From: Levilactobacillus namurensis
GTDB lineage: Bacteria; Bacillota; Bacilli; Lactobacillales; Lactobacillaceae
Assembly (NCBI RefSeq): GCF_032197885.1
Contig: NZ_CP134159.1
Coordinates: 186,001 to 250,000 of the forward strand
Length of the DNA stretch: 64,000 nt
Direction: 5' to 3'
Part shown: in pieces, positions 9,582 to 24,676 of the stretch
Layout of the letters: every line of letters starts with the position of its first letter
Numbering within the stretch: the stretch's first letter is position 1
Program-made: the position numbers and the translations under genes
Notes under the pieces: generated by a model
What the model was told of the DNA's origin: nothing
Database searches by the model: none
Seen by the model: the letters and a program-made list of their open reading frames with translations, nothing else

Positions 9582-10387
9582 ACTTCTTTGAAATCGTTAA
9601 CGCACATTTGAGCGACCTAACGGCAAACGAACAGAAACTTTTCGACTATGTTGTTGCCAACATGGATAAGATTAAGAATCAAAGCATCCGTGAAGTGGCT
9701 TCGGAGACCTTCGTGTCAACGGCTACGTTCTTACGATTTGTGAAGAAGATTGGCTTTTCTGGATTTAGTGAATTTGTCACGGTGGTTAAGTTTACGCTGA
9801 TTAACCGCAAGGAAGACGACCAACCAACGCCGTTTACGGTTCGGCAGACGGATTACCGGGAAGAATACTTAAAGAACATCACCGAATCAGTGCGGGTGAT
9901 TCAACCAGAAAAACTACATCAGGTAGTTGAAAAGTTAGCACAGCACCCAGATGTCTACTTCTTCGCTAAGGGAGTTAGTAAGCATGCTGTGGCCTATGTC
10001 GATTATCTGTATGCGATGGCTGGATTTAAGACCCATTATCCGCAAGACCATGATTATCGGCGGCTGGCGTTATCGCAGGTTGATGATCAGGCGTTGGTCT
10101 TTATCCTAACCTATGCTGGTGATGATGGTGAAATGCTTGATATCTTGAGTCAGTTGGTCAAACGAAAGAAACGACCATTACTGGTTTCAATCACCGAACC
10201 CGACAACAATACGATTCAGAATCTTAGTGACCTGAACTTCTATATCTTTACAGATGATGTTCAGGTCAACGGGAGCGATATTAGTTCACGAATCTCGACC
10301 ATGGCGATTATGGAACTGATTCTGTACCAATATGTTGAGGACTATGGCGGACGTGATTTCCATTTCTACCACCGTGATGATGCTTAA
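9578..10387 (+). CDS. RpiR/MurR-family transcriptional regulator of agmatine catabolism
   Basis: 269 aa. Residues 1-77 form the RpiR helix-turn-helix domain (SIREVASETFVSTATFLRFVKKIGFSGF); residues about 105-245 form a SIS domain that in this family normally binds phosphosugars. The ATG overlaps the aguA2 stop (ATGA), so the two proteins are translationally coupled. The position at the end of the operon, and a matching palindrome before both agmatine transcription units, suggest it controls them. Why a SIS domain would respond to agmatine is unclear; it might sense a metabolite bound by the inactive AguA2 instead. Confidence 0.88.
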   Translation: MNFFEIVNAHLSDLTANEQKLFDYVVANMDKIKNQSIREVASETFVSTATFLRFVKKIGFSGFSEFVTVVKFTLINRKEDDQPTPFTVRQTDYREEYLKNITESVRVIQPEKLHQVVEKLAQHPDVYFFAKGVSKHAVAYVDYLYAMAGFKTHYPQDHDYRRLALSQVDDQALVFILTYAGDDGEMLDILSQLVKRKKRPLLVSITEPDNNTIQNLSDLNFYIFTDDVQVNGSDISSRISTMAIMELILYQYVEDYGGRDFHFYHRDDA

Positions 10388-10393
10388 CCTATT

Positions 10394-10433
10394 AAAGAGA
10401 CGACCCACGAAGTTTTCGTGGGTCGTCTCTTTT
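10394..10433. terminator. Bidirectional rho-independent terminator
   Basis: A perfect 18-bp stem (10394-10411 with 10415-10432) around a 3-nt loop, flanked by A and T runs. It separates the convergent regulator and antiporter genes. Confidence 0.92.
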
Positions 10434-10441
10434 CGTAAGCG

Positions 10442-11866
10442 TTAAAGGGGATGGTGAGTGCTTCTGGCGAATAACAGGTTTGATTTGGGATGTGTAACCA
10501 GTGCGGGGGATTGGTGAGCACTTTCCGTCCACCGAACCACTAATTCACCAGTGATTACAGCTAATACAATTCCAATCCATAGTGGTAATTTAGCGGTGAT
10601 GGCTGCTGTTGAGAAACTGGTTGGGAGGACACTGAAGATGATGGCTAGAATGAGGAGGACCTCGGGAATCCAAGTCATGAGGTTAATCATCAGACGACCG
10701 CCAGGAACTCGGAAGGGGCGTTGACGTTGACTATCGATTCGGCGCAACTTGTGAAACGCGGGGAAGAGCATGGTGTAGGAGAGGAGCAGTGCTACGATGT
10801 TGAGTGAGAAGAAGGACCAGAAAATATCAGGATTAGGAAAGAGGGGAGCTAGCAGAACGGCGCTTGAAGCTAAAAGGCCATTGAGATAACCTGCACCAAT
10901 AGGCATGCCCTTAGTGTCCTCCTTAGCAAAGATAGTGGGAAGGTCGTGATTCTTACCGGCGTAGTCGGCCACGTAGTTGATGCCGAGGGCTCAAGAGACC
11001 ATCTCTGAAACTAACGTGTAGAGGAAACATCCCCCAATGAAGACTACGAAGCCATTAAGCTTACCTACGAGTAGAACGAAACCATCTAGGAGACCACTGG
11101 AAGCGGAGAGTTTAGCTGTCGGAATAGCAACGCCCATGCCAAAGGCGGCTAGTAGATAGAATAGGGCACTGAGGAGTCCGCCAAAAATAATGGCTTGGCG
11201 AACCTGTTTCTGGGGATTATCCATGTGACTAGCCATGGTGGTCACGACCTCAAACCCTAAGAAGTTAAAGATGATGACCGAAATGTTAGAAAGACTACTG
11301 AGGCTGGCCTGAGGGAGCATGGTCTGCAGGGTAAACCGGTTAGCGACTCCTTTGGTCAGGGCCACGTAAATCCCTAATCCCCCTAGTGAAAAGATAATGA
11401 GAATTTTCGCAATCGCAGCCAAGTCCATAATCCATTTACTTTCAGAGACGGGCTGGTTACCCACTAGGACGACTGTCCAGATAAATAGAAGCTGTACTAA
11501 TAACGTGCCCCATAGTGGAAGATGCCACTGAAAGATTCGTTGGGCGACTTGTATAAAAAGAACTGCTAATCCGGCCATCCAGAAGGGATAGTTAATCCAG
11601 TAGATCCAAGCTAACCGGCCGCCCCACCGTGGTCCAAAAGCGCGCCGGACCCAGTCGTAGAGACCACCGTTGCCTGTGTAGGTGGTTCCCAACTCTGATG
11701 AAATAAGGCCGTAAGGGATGAAGAATAGCAGTAAGAGAACGCCCCACCAGAAGAATTGTGAAGGGCCAATGGCAGCAGCCGGAGCCACAGACTCAACCAC
11801 CATAACCACGACCACGGACATTAACACAGCATCAAATAATCTGAAACTTTTTTGATTGCTTTTCAC
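10442..11866 (-). pseudogene. Second agmatine/putrescine antiporter, interrupted by in-frame TGA
   Basis: The reading frame equals 474 codons and is highly similar to the antiporter at 4844-6235 throughout. At 10991-10993 a TGA stands where the paralogue has TGG (SEMISWALG becomes SEMVS-stop-ALG). Both halves (291 and about 182 codons) are in the same frame with no other damage, so this is one substitution, either a young nonsense mutation or a sequencing error. The GTG start at 11866 follows GAGGAG. The first fragment alone would have about eight spans and is unlikely to transport. The promoter region retains the palindrome and cre-like site. Confidence 0.88.
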
Positions 11867-11943
11867 AGAACAACGCTCCTCACAGACTATGCGACATGTT
11901 CAACTAATAACTAAATTGAGTATACGCCGAGGAAGCCGCTCTA

Positions 11944-11983
11944 AGAAAGCGCTTTCCGTAACAAAGAATGACACTTGTTTCAT
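11944..11983 (-). promoter_or_regulatory. cre-like site and operator-like palindrome upstream of the second antiporter
   Basis: ATGACACTTGTTTCAT (11968-11983) matches 14 of 16 bases of the palindrome before ptcA. AGAAAGCGCTTTCC (11944-11957) is cre-like and overlaps the likely -35 region of a minus-strand promoter whose -10 is TATACT (11919-11924). The arrangement copies that of the main agmatine operon. Confidence 0.6.
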
Positions 11984-12138
11984 TCTGCGTCTTTGACTGT
12001 CATCGGGATTAGATAAAAGATTTTTAGTGTCGGTGTTGAGGTAATGTCACGAGATTTTGGTTTAAACCTAACTAGAATGAACCATCGTGACCATAAGAGG
12101 ATGGTGACTGATAGCTACAGAAAACTGTCAGCATTAGT

Positions 12139-12295
12139 GTAAGCCGTGAGGGCGGCCAGACAGGGCTCAGCCGTGAAATTTTCCTTGGTGAGCGTTTTTA
12201 GCTCGCCTAGGAAAAGGTCAAGCTTGGAGACCGAACTTGGGGCTCCAAGTTGTGCCCACGGCGTTCCAGCCCTGTCTGGCCGCCCGGTAAGGCGC
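12139..12295 (+). repeat. Structured intergenic repeat, copy A
   Basis: A ~157-bp element folds into a branched shape. An 18-bp perfect outer stem is 12150-12167 with 12268-12285. An inner GCCGTG/CACGGC stem is 12170-12175 with 12257-12262. Two hairpins lie inside: TTTTCCTTGGTGAGC with GCTCGCCTAGGAAAA, and AGCTTGGAG with CTCCAAGTT. Homologous copies lie at 56694-56851 (plus) and 56360-56519 (minus). GATGGTGA before it and TCACCATC after it add a further flanking inverted repeat. No gene is encoded here; the 11867-12429 gap holds this element, the antiporter promoter and a terminator. Confidence 0.8.
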
Positions 12296-12346
12296 GGACA
12301 ATCACCATCGTTTGATTTGAAATGATTTCCTTCATCAGTTTAAACG

Positions 12347-12425
12347 CAAAAAGGCACCTTCTCCTAACCCCACTAATTTCTGTCAAACGAGATAGAAATC
12401 AGCGGATTGGAGAAGATGCCTTTTA
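12347..12425 (-). terminator. Long rho-independent terminator of the amino-acid ABC operon
   Basis: A long imperfect hairpin (AAAAGGCA...TGCCTTTT, about 30 bp of stem) stands directly after glnQ on the minus strand, followed by a T run. Confidence 0.85.
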
Positions 12426-12429
12426 AGCG

Positions 12430-13167
12430 CTAAATATTAATGACTTTATTCAAAAAATCCTGTAGTCGGGGACTCTTAGGGTGGTTGAAGAGGTCGGCAG
12501 GTTTGCCTTGTTCTTGAATCAAGCCGTCAGCCATGAAGACGACTTGGTCGGCGACCTCCTTGGCGAAGCCCATTTCATGGGTGACCACAATCATGGTCAT
12601 CCCGTCTTGAGCCAGCTGCTTCATGATGGCCAACACGTCACCGACCATTTCAGGGTCTAGGGCCGAGGTGGGTTCATCGAAGAGCATGATCTGGGGATGC
12701 ATGGCCAGTGTCCGGGCAATGGCGACTCGTTGTTGTTGCCCACCGGATAGGGAAGTCGGCATCACGTCGGCTTTGTCGGCCAGGCCGACCTGGGCTAAAA
12801 GCTTCCGGGCGGTCTGTTCGGCCTGTTCCGGCGTTTCTTTCTTCAACTGGACTGGCGCCAAGGTGATGTTTTGCAACACCGTCAGATGGGGGAAGAGGTT
12901 GAAGTGTTGGAAGACCATCCCGATGTTCTCGCGGACCGTGTTGATGTTGGTCTGCGGGTCGGAGAGGTCGTGGCCGTTGATGATGATTTGCCCCTTGGTC
13001 GGCGTTTCCAGGTGGGTCAGGCACCGTAAGAAGGTACTCTTCCCGGACCCGGACGGCCCAATCATACACAGGACCTCGTTGTCCTGAACATCGAGGTCGA
13101 GGCCCTTAAGGACTTCGGTCTTGCCATAACTTTTATGCAAGTCGCGTACTTGTACTTTTACCGCCAT
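12430..13167 (-). CDS. glnQ: Polar amino-acid ABC transporter, ATP-binding protein
   Basis: 245 aa with all ABC ATPase motifs: Walker [10 protein letters not shown] (residues 37-45), signature LSGGQQQRV (about 140), Walker [13 protein letters not shown] (about 162) and the switch His in VTHEMGF. It energises uptake of a polar amino acid, probably glutamine or glutamate, through the fused binding-protein/permease encoded just upstream. The two genes share one base (TAATG), so they form one operon. The exact substrate cannot be told from the ATPase. Confidence 0.92.
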   Translation of the reverse strand: MAVKVQVRDLHKSYGKTEVLKGLDLDVQDNEVLCMIGPSGSGKSTFLRCLTHLETPTKGQIIINGHDLSDPQTNINTVRENIGMVFQHFNLFPHLTVLQNITLAPVQLKKETPEQAEQTARKLLAQVGLADKADVMPTSLSGGQQQRVAIARTLAMHPQIMLFDEPTSALDPEMVGDVLAIMKQLAQDGMTMIVVTHEMGFAKEVADQVVFMADGLIQEQGKPADLFNHPKSPRLQDFLNKVINI

Positions 13168-14606
13168 TAGTTAATCCTCCTTTGAACCCAGTTCGACAGC
13201 CAGGTCAGTAACGTAATGATAATCAGGTAAATCATGGCAATCATTAGCCAGATCTTGAACCCTTCGAAGTTCCGGGCAATAATCAACGTCCCGGTCTGGG
13301 TCAGTTCGACGATCCCGATGACCGAAAGAATCGAAGTATCCTTTAACGTGATGATGAACTGGTTAATGAACGAAGGAATCATGATTCGAATCCCTTGGGG
13401 CATGACTACTTTGCGCATGGCCGCCCAGTAAGGCAACCCCAGCGAACGGGCAGCTTCCATCTGTCCCTTATCGACGGCCTGGAACCCGCCTTTGACGAAG
13501 GCCCCGGTGTACGCCCCTTCGTTGAGCATCAGGGTAATCAACCCGGCGACGAAGGCCGGAATCTTAAACCCGTGGCCGATCAGGTCGGGGAACCCAATGT
13601 AGATGAAGAAGGCCAGCACCATGAGCGGCATGCCCCGGAAGATGTAGATGATGGTACTGGAGATGGCGGGGCCCACCTTGCCGGGCATGACGCCCAAGAC
13701 TCCTAGAATTAAGCCTAAGATCGTGGCTAAGATGATGGCGACCACGGTCAGCTTCAGGGTCATCCAGAGCCCGTTGCCGATGGTCCCTAAGTTCTGGGTG
13801 AACAGACCAACGAAAGTCCGACTGTTGGCGGTCTCGCCGGTTAGCGTGGATTCCTTGGCATGTAGGTAGTGGTTAATGATCTTGTCGTAGGTCCCGTCAG
13901 CTTTAATGGCCGCGAGTCCAGCGTTGAACTGCCGCAGGAGCTTGGCGTTCTTGCCCTTCTTGACGGCAAAGCCGTAGTCCCCGGCGTCGTGTTGCTTGGA
14001 CACAATCTTTAAGGGAATCCCGTTCTTGATCCCGTAAGACATGACCGGGTAGTCTTCGAAGCAGGCTACGGAATTGCCGACCTTGACGTCGTTGTACATG
14101 TTGTTGGAGTCGTTAAAGTACTTGATCTTAAAACCGTATTTGGCCTGAACCGATTTCGCATAAGTGGCGCCGGCCGTCCCGGTCTTGAGGGCCACGGTCT
14201 TGCCTTTCAGGTTAGCCATGGTCTTGATGGGACTCTTCTGGGCCACGGCCATGACCACCCCAGAGGTATAGTAGGGCTTGGAAAAGTCAAACGTGGCTTC
14301 CCGGGCGGGGGTGATGTTCATGCCGGCGATGACCCCATCGACTTGGTTGGCACTTAACTGCTGGACGGCCGCGTTGAAGCTCAGGGCTTTGAGCTGATAT
14401 GTAAAGTGTTCCTTTTTCGCGATGGCCTTCAATAAGTCAATATCGATCCCCCGGTACTGACCCCCCTTGACCTGAAATTCAAACGGGGCGAACGTGGTGT
14501 CCGTCGCAATCGTATAATCCGCATCCGCATGGGCGGTGGCACTGAAACCGAACCATCCGCCAAGGGTCACCAGTAACGTGACCACCATGACTTGCCATTT
14601 CCTCAT
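13167..14606 (-). CDS. Polar amino-acid ABC transporter, fused substrate-binding and permease protein
   Basis: 479 aa from the ATG at 14606, chosen because AGGAGGG lies just upstream and a signal peptide begins MRKWQVMVV; a longer frame reaches 14690 but has no such site. Residues about 30-255 are a periplasmic-type binding domain ([15 protein letters not shown]...[11 protein letters not shown]). Residues about 275-479 are a permease with the EAARSLGL coupling motif. Binding protein and permease in one chain is common in lactic acid bacteria (GlnP type). The substrate is likely glutamine, glutamate or another polar amino acid. Confidence 0.9.
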   Translation of the reverse strand: MRKWQVMVVTLLVTLGGWFGFSATAHADADYTIATDTTFAPFEFQVKGGQYRGIDIDLLKAIAKKEHFTYQLKALSFNAAVQQLSANQVDGVIAGMNITPAREATFDFSKPYYTSGVVMAVAQKSPIKTMANLKGKTVALKTGTAGATYAKSVQAKYGFKIKYFNDSNNMYNDVKVGNSVACFEDYPVMSYGIKNGIPLKIVSKQHDAGDYGFAVKKGKNAKLLRQFNAGLAAIKADGTYDKIINHYLHAKESTLTGETANSRTFVGLFTQNLGTIGNGLWMTLKLTVVAIILATILGLILGVLGVMPGKVGPAISSTIIYIFRGMPLMVLAFFIYIGFPDLIGHGFKIPAFVAGLITLMLNEGAYTGAFVKGGFQAVDKGQMEAARSLGLPYWAAMRKVVMPQGIRIMIPSFINQFIITLKDTSILSVIGIVELTQTGTLIIARNFEGFKIWLMIAMIYLIIITLLTWLSNWVQRRIN

Positions 14607-14796
14607 GTTAAACCCTCCTAGGCAAACTCTTTCTTTAATGTCATAAAATATAACACGAGTTCGAGTCTTTGCCAAGGGTTGGGCCGTCAATTTTGATTAA
14701 AATCCCGATTTAAGTTGCGTTAGTTAGCAAAATTGGATATCCATCAGTGATTGAGGGGCTTATTGATTCACTTAATGGTAGATAACCTGACATGCC

Positions 14797-14834
14797 AAAA
14801 AGCACCGCCCCAGTCGTGACTGGAACGGTGCTTT
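14797..14834 (-). terminator. Rho-independent terminator after murE
   Basis: AAAGCACCG pairs with CGGTGCTTT and a CCAGTC/GACTGG inner stem. A T run follows on the minus strand. Confidence 0.85.
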
Positions 14835-14843
14835 CGCGTAACG

Positions 14844-16355
14844 TTAACCTTCGAGATCCGCAATCACCTGTTTGGCGATAACCGGATCAGTGGCGTAAGG
14901 GGTGTTGACCCCGTTGATTTTTTGATAAGCGTCCTCACCCTTGCCGGCCAAGACAATCAAGTCGTGGTTGGTGGCGTGGGCGATGGCGTGGTGAATGGCG
15001 TCTTCGCGCTTGGCGATGTAGGTCGTGGTGACCTTATCATGGTCGATGCCAGCGTCAATCTGTTGCGCGATGACCCGGGGATCTTCGTGACCGGGGTCGT
15101 CGGTGGTCAGAATGGCGGTATCGGCGTAGGCGTTGAAGGCCTTAGCGAACCCTGCGCGCCGGTCTTCCCCCTTATCACCGGTACTCCCGGTGACCACCGT
15201 GATGTGGTGGTCGGGGAACTGGGTGTGCAGGAAGTGTAGCAAGGCATCCATGCTGCCCCAGTCATGGGCGTAGTCGATGTAGACGGTACCGTGGTGCTGG
15301 GTCGCTAGTGACTCCATCCGACCAGGGACCAAGGTCCGGGCCAGTCCCGCCTGCATGTCGGCGGTCTGCGCGCCGGCCAGGTGGCTAGCCAGAATCGCGG
15401 CCGTGGCGTTTCCCTGGTTGAAGTCACCAGGCACGGAAACGTGGTAGTCGGCAGCTAGACTGGCCAGTCGTTGGTCGTTGGCGGTCAGCGTAAAGGCGCT
15501 GGCGGTCAACGTGGCCGCTTGGGGGTGCAACGAGACGCTGGCTGAGGAATCATCGACCCCGTAGGTGAAAATCTTGGCGGGATCGGTGGAGACTTTAGCG
15601 GCAGCGTAGACTTCGGCAAAATGATCCATGTCCGCGTTAATGATGCACTGACGCGAATTGAGCATCAACTGTTGCTTGCACAGCAAGTAGTTCGCGAAGT
15701 TCGGGTGCTCGTTGACCCCGATATGGTCGGGGGAGATGTTCAGGAAGATTCCCACGTCGAAAGTCAGCCCATAGACCCGGTGAAGCAGGTAGGCCTGTGA
15801 GGCGACTTCCATGACCAGAATCTTCTGCCCGTTGTCCACGGCCTGGCGCATCTCATGGAAGAGGTCGAACGATTCCGCGGTGGTCAGGTGCGCTTTGAAC
15901 GTATCCTGTGGCTGGTTACCGATGATGTGGTTAATCGTCGAAAACATGGCCACTTGACCGGGAAAGGCTTCGCTCAAGATGTGGTGCGTGAAGTAAGTCG
16001 AGGTCGTCTTGCCCTTAGTTCCCGTGTACCCAATCAAGAAGAGTTGGTTTTGCGGGAAATCAAAGTACAGTTGGGCAGCCAGTGACAACGCTTTGCGGAC
16101 GTCGGTCACCAGGATACCAGGTACGGCGACTTGGTAATCCTGTTCTGCCAAGTAGGCCGTTGCGCCGTTAGCAATGGCTTGTTGTAAATATTTTGGTGAG
16201 AACGTGAACCCCTTGCAGACGAAGAGCCCGTTTGCCGTCATCTGACGAGAATCGTAGTGGAGCGTGGCAAAATCGGTGTCGGGGTCTAATTCAGCGGTTG
16301 TCCCGCGGTACAAGTCGTGTTCACGGAGCAACGCAATCAGTTGGTTTACTCGCAT
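14844..16355 (-). CDS. murE: UDP-N-acetylmuramoyl-tripeptide ligase (MurE-type)
   Basis: 503 aa Mur ligase with the P-loop GYTGTKGKTTS (109-119) and a C-terminal domain with TGSTGDKGEDRR. It adds the third residue to UDP-MurNAc-L-Ala-D-Glu during peptidoglycan synthesis. The substrate-selecting motif reads DDPGHEDP (419-426), not the DNPR of diaminopimelate-type enzymes, which fits the lysine cell walls of lactobacilli. It lies 21 bp after lysS on the same strand, pairing two lysine-using enzymes in one unit. Lactobacilli often have a second murE; this may be that paralogue. Confidence 0.88.
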   Translation of the reverse strand: MRVNQLIALLREHDLYRGTTAELDPDTDFATLHYDSRQMTANGLFVCKGFTFSPKYLQQAIANGATAYLAEQDYQVAVPGILVTDVRKALSLAAQLYFDFPQNQLFLIGYTGTKGKTTSTYFTHHILSEAFPGQVAMFSTINHIIGNQPQDTFKAHLTTAESFDLFHEMRQAVDNGQKILVMEVASQAYLLHRVYGLTFDVGIFLNISPDHIGVNEHPNFANYLLCKQQLMLNSRQCIINADMDHFAEVYAAAKVSTDPAKIFTYGVDDSSASVSLHPQAATLTASAFTLTANDQRLASLAADYHVSVPGDFNQGNATAAILASHLAGAQTADMQAGLARTLVPGRMESLATQHHGTVYIDYAHDWGSMDALLHFLHTQFPDHHITVVTGSTGDKGEDRRAGFAKAFNAYADTAILTTDDPGHEDPRVIAQQIDAGIDHDKVTTTYIAKREDAIHHAIAHATNHDLIVLAGKGEDAYQKINGVNTPYATDPVIAKQVIADLEG

Positions 16356-16376
16356 GACAATGTCCTCTTTTCGAGT

Positions 16377-17888
16377 TTAGTCGATGGGCCGCATAGTTGG
16401 GAAGAGCATGACGTCCCGGATGGAAACGGAGTCGGTCAGCAACATGGTCAACCGGTCGATCCCGATTCCCAGACCACCAGTAGGCGGCATCCCGTATTCC
16501 ATAGCTTCCAGGTAATCTTCGTCGATCCCGTGAGCTTCTTCGTTCCCGGCGCTACGTTCAGCGTCTTGGGCTTCGAACCGTTGCCGTTGGTCGATCGGGT
16601 CGTTTAATTCCGTAAAGGCGTTCCCATATTCCTTACCCACGATGTACAGTTCGAACCGGTCGGTGAACCGGGGATCCTTGGCGTTCTTCTTAGCCAGAGG
16701 TGAGATTTCGACTGGGTGACCGTAGATAAAGGTTGGTTGCGTTAAGCGACCTTGAACCTTTTCTTCGAAGAAGGCGTTGATGATGTGGCCGACCGTCCAG
16801 TAACTTTCGTAGTGGATGCCGTTGTCATCTGCCAACTTCCGTGCGTCGTCCACGGACATTTCCTGCCAGAAGTCGATACCGGTGTATTCCTTGATGGCGT
16901 CGACCATGTGCAGCCGCTTGAAAGGCTGGTCCAAGTCGATGTCGTGCTTCTTGTAGGTCAGCTTACCGGTCCCGTTAACTTGGTTCGCGGTGTAGCGAAT
17001 CATGTCTTCCACTAAGTTCATCACGTCCGTGTAGTCGGTGTAGGCCGTATAAACTTCGACCATGTTGAATTCAGGGTTGTGTTGTAAGTCGGTTCCTTCG
17101 TTCCGGAAGTCCTTGCCTAATTCGTAGACCTTTTCGTAACCGCCGACGATCAGCCGCTTCAGGTACAGTTCCGTGGCGATCCGCAGGTACATCGGAATAT
17201 CGAAGGCGTTGGACTTGGTGATGAATGGCCGGGCTTCGGCCCCACCAGCTGCCGTTTGCAGGACTGGTGTGTCGACTTCTAAGTAACCGTGGTTGTCCAG
17301 GTACGCTCGGATAGCCTTCTTGACAGCGGCGACCTTGATGAACCGGTTAAAGCTGTCGCGGTTGGCGATCAAGTCCAAGTACCGCTTCCGGTAGATAGTT
17401 TCCTTGTCGGTCAGACCATGCCACTTGTCAGGTAATGGCCGTAAAGCCTTGGACAGGAACGTTAATTCAGTGATCCGTAAGGTCAAAGCGCCCGTGTTAG
17501 TCTTGATCACGTAGGCCTTGACACCGATAAAGTCCCCTAAGTCCAGAGACTTGAACAGGTCGTAGCTTTCTTCACCCAGTTCGTCTTGACGTGCGTAACC
17601 TTGGATAACGCCCGTCCGGTCGAGCAAGTCGATGAAGCCGGCCTTACCACTGCCCCGTTTACCGGTTACCCGGCCAGCGAGCGTGACAAAGTGCTTCTCT
17701 TCCATTAACTCTTCCTTCGTGGATTGGTCAAACTTTTCGTTGACGGACTTAGCATCGTCGGTGCGGTCGAATCGGTGACCGAATGGTGCAATGCCTTCCT
17801 CACGAAGATGGTTCATTTTATCGCGACGAACCTGCATTTGATCGTTCAAATCGGTTGGTGCGGTAGTCTTCTTTTGGTTGTTACCCAT
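16377..17888 (-). CDS. lysS: Lysyl-tRNA synthetase (class II)
   Basis: 503 aa. An N-terminal OB-fold anticodon domain (about residues 65-150, [22 protein letters not shown]) precedes the class II core with motif 2 [14 protein letters not shown] and motif 3 GLGIGIDRL. It charges tRNA-Lys. AGGAGG precedes the ATG. A GATTCAA/TTGAATC hairpin lies at 17918-17938 just upstream in the 5' region; I see no T-box. Confidence 0.95.
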   Translation of the reverse strand: MGNNQKKTTAPTDLNDQMQVRRDKMNHLREEGIAPFGHRFDRTDDAKSVNEKFDQSTKEELMEEKHFVTLAGRVTGKRGSGKAGFIDLLDRTGVIQGYARQDELGEESYDLFKSLDLGDFIGVKAYVIKTNTGALTLRITELTFLSKALRPLPDKWHGLTDKETIYRKRYLDLIANRDSFNRFIKVAAVKKAIRAYLDNHGYLEVDTPVLQTAAGGAEARPFITKSNAFDIPMYLRIATELYLKRLIVGGYEKVYELGKDFRNEGTDLQHNPEFNMVEVYTAYTDYTDVMNLVEDMIRYTANQVNGTGKLTYKKHDIDLDQPFKRLHMVDAIKEYTGIDFWQEMSVDDARKLADDNGIHYESYWTVGHIINAFFEEKVQGRLTQPTFIYGHPVEISPLAKKNAKDPRFTDRFELYIVGKEYGNAFTELNDPIDQRQRFEAQDAERSAGNEEAHGIDEDYLEAMEYGMPPTGGLGIGIDRLTMLLTDSVSIRDVMLFPTMRPID

Positions 17889-18090
17889 TTTATTTGTGTC
17901 CTCCTACTATGAGTTGTGATTCAACGTGTGATTGAATCCAGACCTGTTTTAAATTTAGTCGATTTTGCCCGATTTAGCAACCCCTGCGCCCTTAAAACTC
18001 GCTGGATTGTCGGTGACTTACCTAGCGACTGGAAAGTGTTTCTTCTATTATGATACGATGATGGCAAAGGGAAGGTAGAGATTAATTGAT

Positions 18091-19305
18091 ATGGTAAAAA
18101 CGATTCGGAAAATGTGGCCATTACTGGTCCTAGGGTTCTTGGTCAACACGGCATATAGCGTGATGTGGCCGTTGACCACGATTTATTTACATAATGACCT
18201 GCACCTCAACCTGGTGGTCAGCGGGTGGATCTTAGCGGCTTACTCGGGCTGCAACGTGTTGGGCGGCTATCTGGGTGGTGTGCTGGGTGACCGGTGGCCG
18301 GTGAAACGCGTTGGCCAGGTGACCTTAGCCGCGTTGATCCTGGATGCAGGCGTCGGGTTCTGGTGGAACGACCTGGTGGGTTACCCGCTGGTACTGGTCA
18401 TTTTCGGCCTGTTGACCGGAATCATGCTGACCCTGGTCACCACGGTAACGGCCCAACTGAGCCACGCGGACAGTCGGCTGTTCAACTTGCTCTATATCTT
18501 CATTAATCTGGGCCTAGTCGTGGGGACGGCCAGTATCGGGATCTTGTTCCGGAAAAGTCTGCAACCCATCTTTGCCATGTTAGTGGTGTGCTATCTGCTG
18601 GCCATTCTGCTGTGGCACCGGTACGCAGGACGCTTTGTGGTTTCCCGGCAGGCGGTGGCGACTAGTGCCACAACGAATCAAGGTGCTGAGACTGCCACAC
18701 GTCCGCACCGTGCTAGGTATCGGTTAGCGCCAGTTACCCTGGTGATCTTGCTCTTGAGCCTGGTCTTGATGTGGGGGACCTACGCGCAATGGATGAGTAA
18801 CGTCTCGGTCTACATTCAAGATGTGGGGCTGAGCATTAAGATTTACAGCTATCTGTGGGTCTATAACGGGTTGTTGCTGATTGTGGTTCAAGCCTTGATG
18901 GCTAAATTAAGCCGTTTGGGAGTGTTACCGTGGCAGATTCTGGGTGGTTTGTTAGCCATTGGCGGATCATTTCTACTATTAAGTAGCGCCCATCAAGTTG
19001 GAACATTATTTGTAGCCATGACGCTCTTGACGGTGGGGGAGGCCGTTTATGTACCGGGAGTCCCGGCCCTGATCAATGCCTATACGGTGGGCAACGAGGG
19101 TAAATACCAGGGACTGGTCAACGCCTTTTCGTCATTGGGTAAGGCGCTGGGACCGGTCTTTGGTGGTTGGCTGGTAGGCCAGGCGGCTGGTTTCGTTGGT
19201 CTATTCTGGGTCTGCGCGATCATTGATGGGCTAGTGGTTGTGATGGTTGCCCTGGGCGTTAGCCCGGTGGTCCGCAATCATCGAAATAATTTACGAAAGT
19301 CATAG
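18091..19305 (+). CDS. MFS transporter, 12 spans
   Basis: 404 aa with about 12 membrane spans and a variable central loop near residues 190-210. It shares clear segments with the MFS gene at 55058-56230 (MWPLTT.Y.HN.LH near residue 25, GKYQGL near 330), so the two are paralogues. Major facilitator proteins of this look are usually drug or metabolite exporters, but the substrate cannot be read from the sequence. It is divergent from lysS; a TATGAT -10 box lies about 45 bp upstream. Confidence 0.82.
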   Translation: MVKTIRKMWPLLVLGFLVNTAYSVMWPLTTIYLHNDLHLNLVVSGWILAAYSGCNVLGGYLGGVLGDRWPVKRVGQVTLAALILDAGVGFWWNDLVGYPLVLVIFGLLTGIMLTLVTTVTAQLSHADSRLFNLLYIFINLGLVVGTASIGILFRKSLQPIFAMLVVCYLLAILLWHRYAGRFVVSRQAVATSATTNQGAETATRPHRARYRLAPVTLVILLLSLVLMWGTYAQWMSNVSVYIQDVGLSIKIYSYLWVYNGLLLIVVQALMAKLSRLGVLPWQILGGLLAIGGSFLLLSSAHQVGTLFVAMTLLTVGEAVYVPGVPALINAYTVGNEGKYQGLVNAFSSLGKALGPVFGGWLVGQAAGFVGLFWVCAIIDGLVVVMVALGVSPVVRNHRNNLRKS

Positions 19306-19331
19306 CTACGAACACTGAGTTTGCTCCGGTG

Positions 19332-19397
19332 AACACGATTGTTTTTCATGGGCTTCCATTGGATGGTTTGCCTTTGAAAAATAATCGTGTTTTTTTG
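19332..19397 (+). terminator. Rho-independent terminator
   Basis: AACACGATT...TTTTTCA pairs with TGAAAAA...AATCGTGTT around a long loop and is followed by seven T. It ends the MFS gene before the rrn promoters. Confidence 0.82.
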
Positions 19398-19407
19398 AAA
19401 ATTAGAG

Positions 19408-19525
19408 TTGACGGTTAGAGGCTCGGTTGGTATAGTTATATACGTTGTCGTCGCGAAACGCTGATGAAATCAACGAAAGAGATTGAAATTAGTGCTTGAC
19501 GACAGCATGGATAAAATGATATATT
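19408..19525 (+). promoter_or_regulatory. Tandem rRNA promoters P1 and P2
   Basis: P1: TTGACG (19408-19413), 17-bp spacer, TATAGT (19431-19436). P2: TTGACG (19496-19501), 18-bp spacer, TATATT (19520-19525). Both face the 16S gene. The remaining leader to about 19792 holds no gene. Confidence 0.72.
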
Positions 19526-19792
19526 AGTTATGTTGTCGCTTAGCGGTAACTTATCAATGAGGAATATTTAAATAAATTTCTTGTTGACAACATAATCGCT
19601 AGATGATAAACTGATAAAGCTACTTGTTGAACAGGTAGTTTGGTAGACCTTTGAAAACTGAACATTGTTTCGACAAACCAAATATGTGTAGGGCGGTTTG
19701 AATTTTAGATTCAAACCCAAAGCAATATTTGCGAAGTCAATTCGCTTTAAAAATGTAACAACAATCGATGAGCTATTCGAGCTTATCATCTT

Positions 19793-24490
<4,698 letters not shown>

Positions 24491-24553
24491 TAATGGTGTT
24501 CTCAAGAGAATAATTGGTAGTAGCTAGTTTTGAGGGAATAAGTTCTCTTATAG

Positions 24554-24670
24554 TGTGGTGGCGATAGCCTGAAGGATACACCTGTTCCCATGCCGAACAC
24601 AGAAGTTAAGCTTCAGCACGCCAAAAGTAGTTGGGGGATCGCCCCCTGCAAGGATAGGACGTTGCCACGC
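24554..24670 (+). rRNA. 5S ribosomal RNA
   Basis: About 117 bases beginning TGTGGTGGCGATAGCC, with the conserved CCCATGCCGAACACAGAAG loop, and ending GGACGTTGCCACGC; the two ends pair. Confidence 0.95.
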
Positions 24671-24676
24671 GACGTG

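Noticed and set aside
11867..12429. Small RNA or hidden gene filling the gap before the ABC transporter operon
   Set aside because: The gap is accounted for by the antiporter promoter, repeat copy A and a terminator; I found no convincing promoter reading into the repeat.
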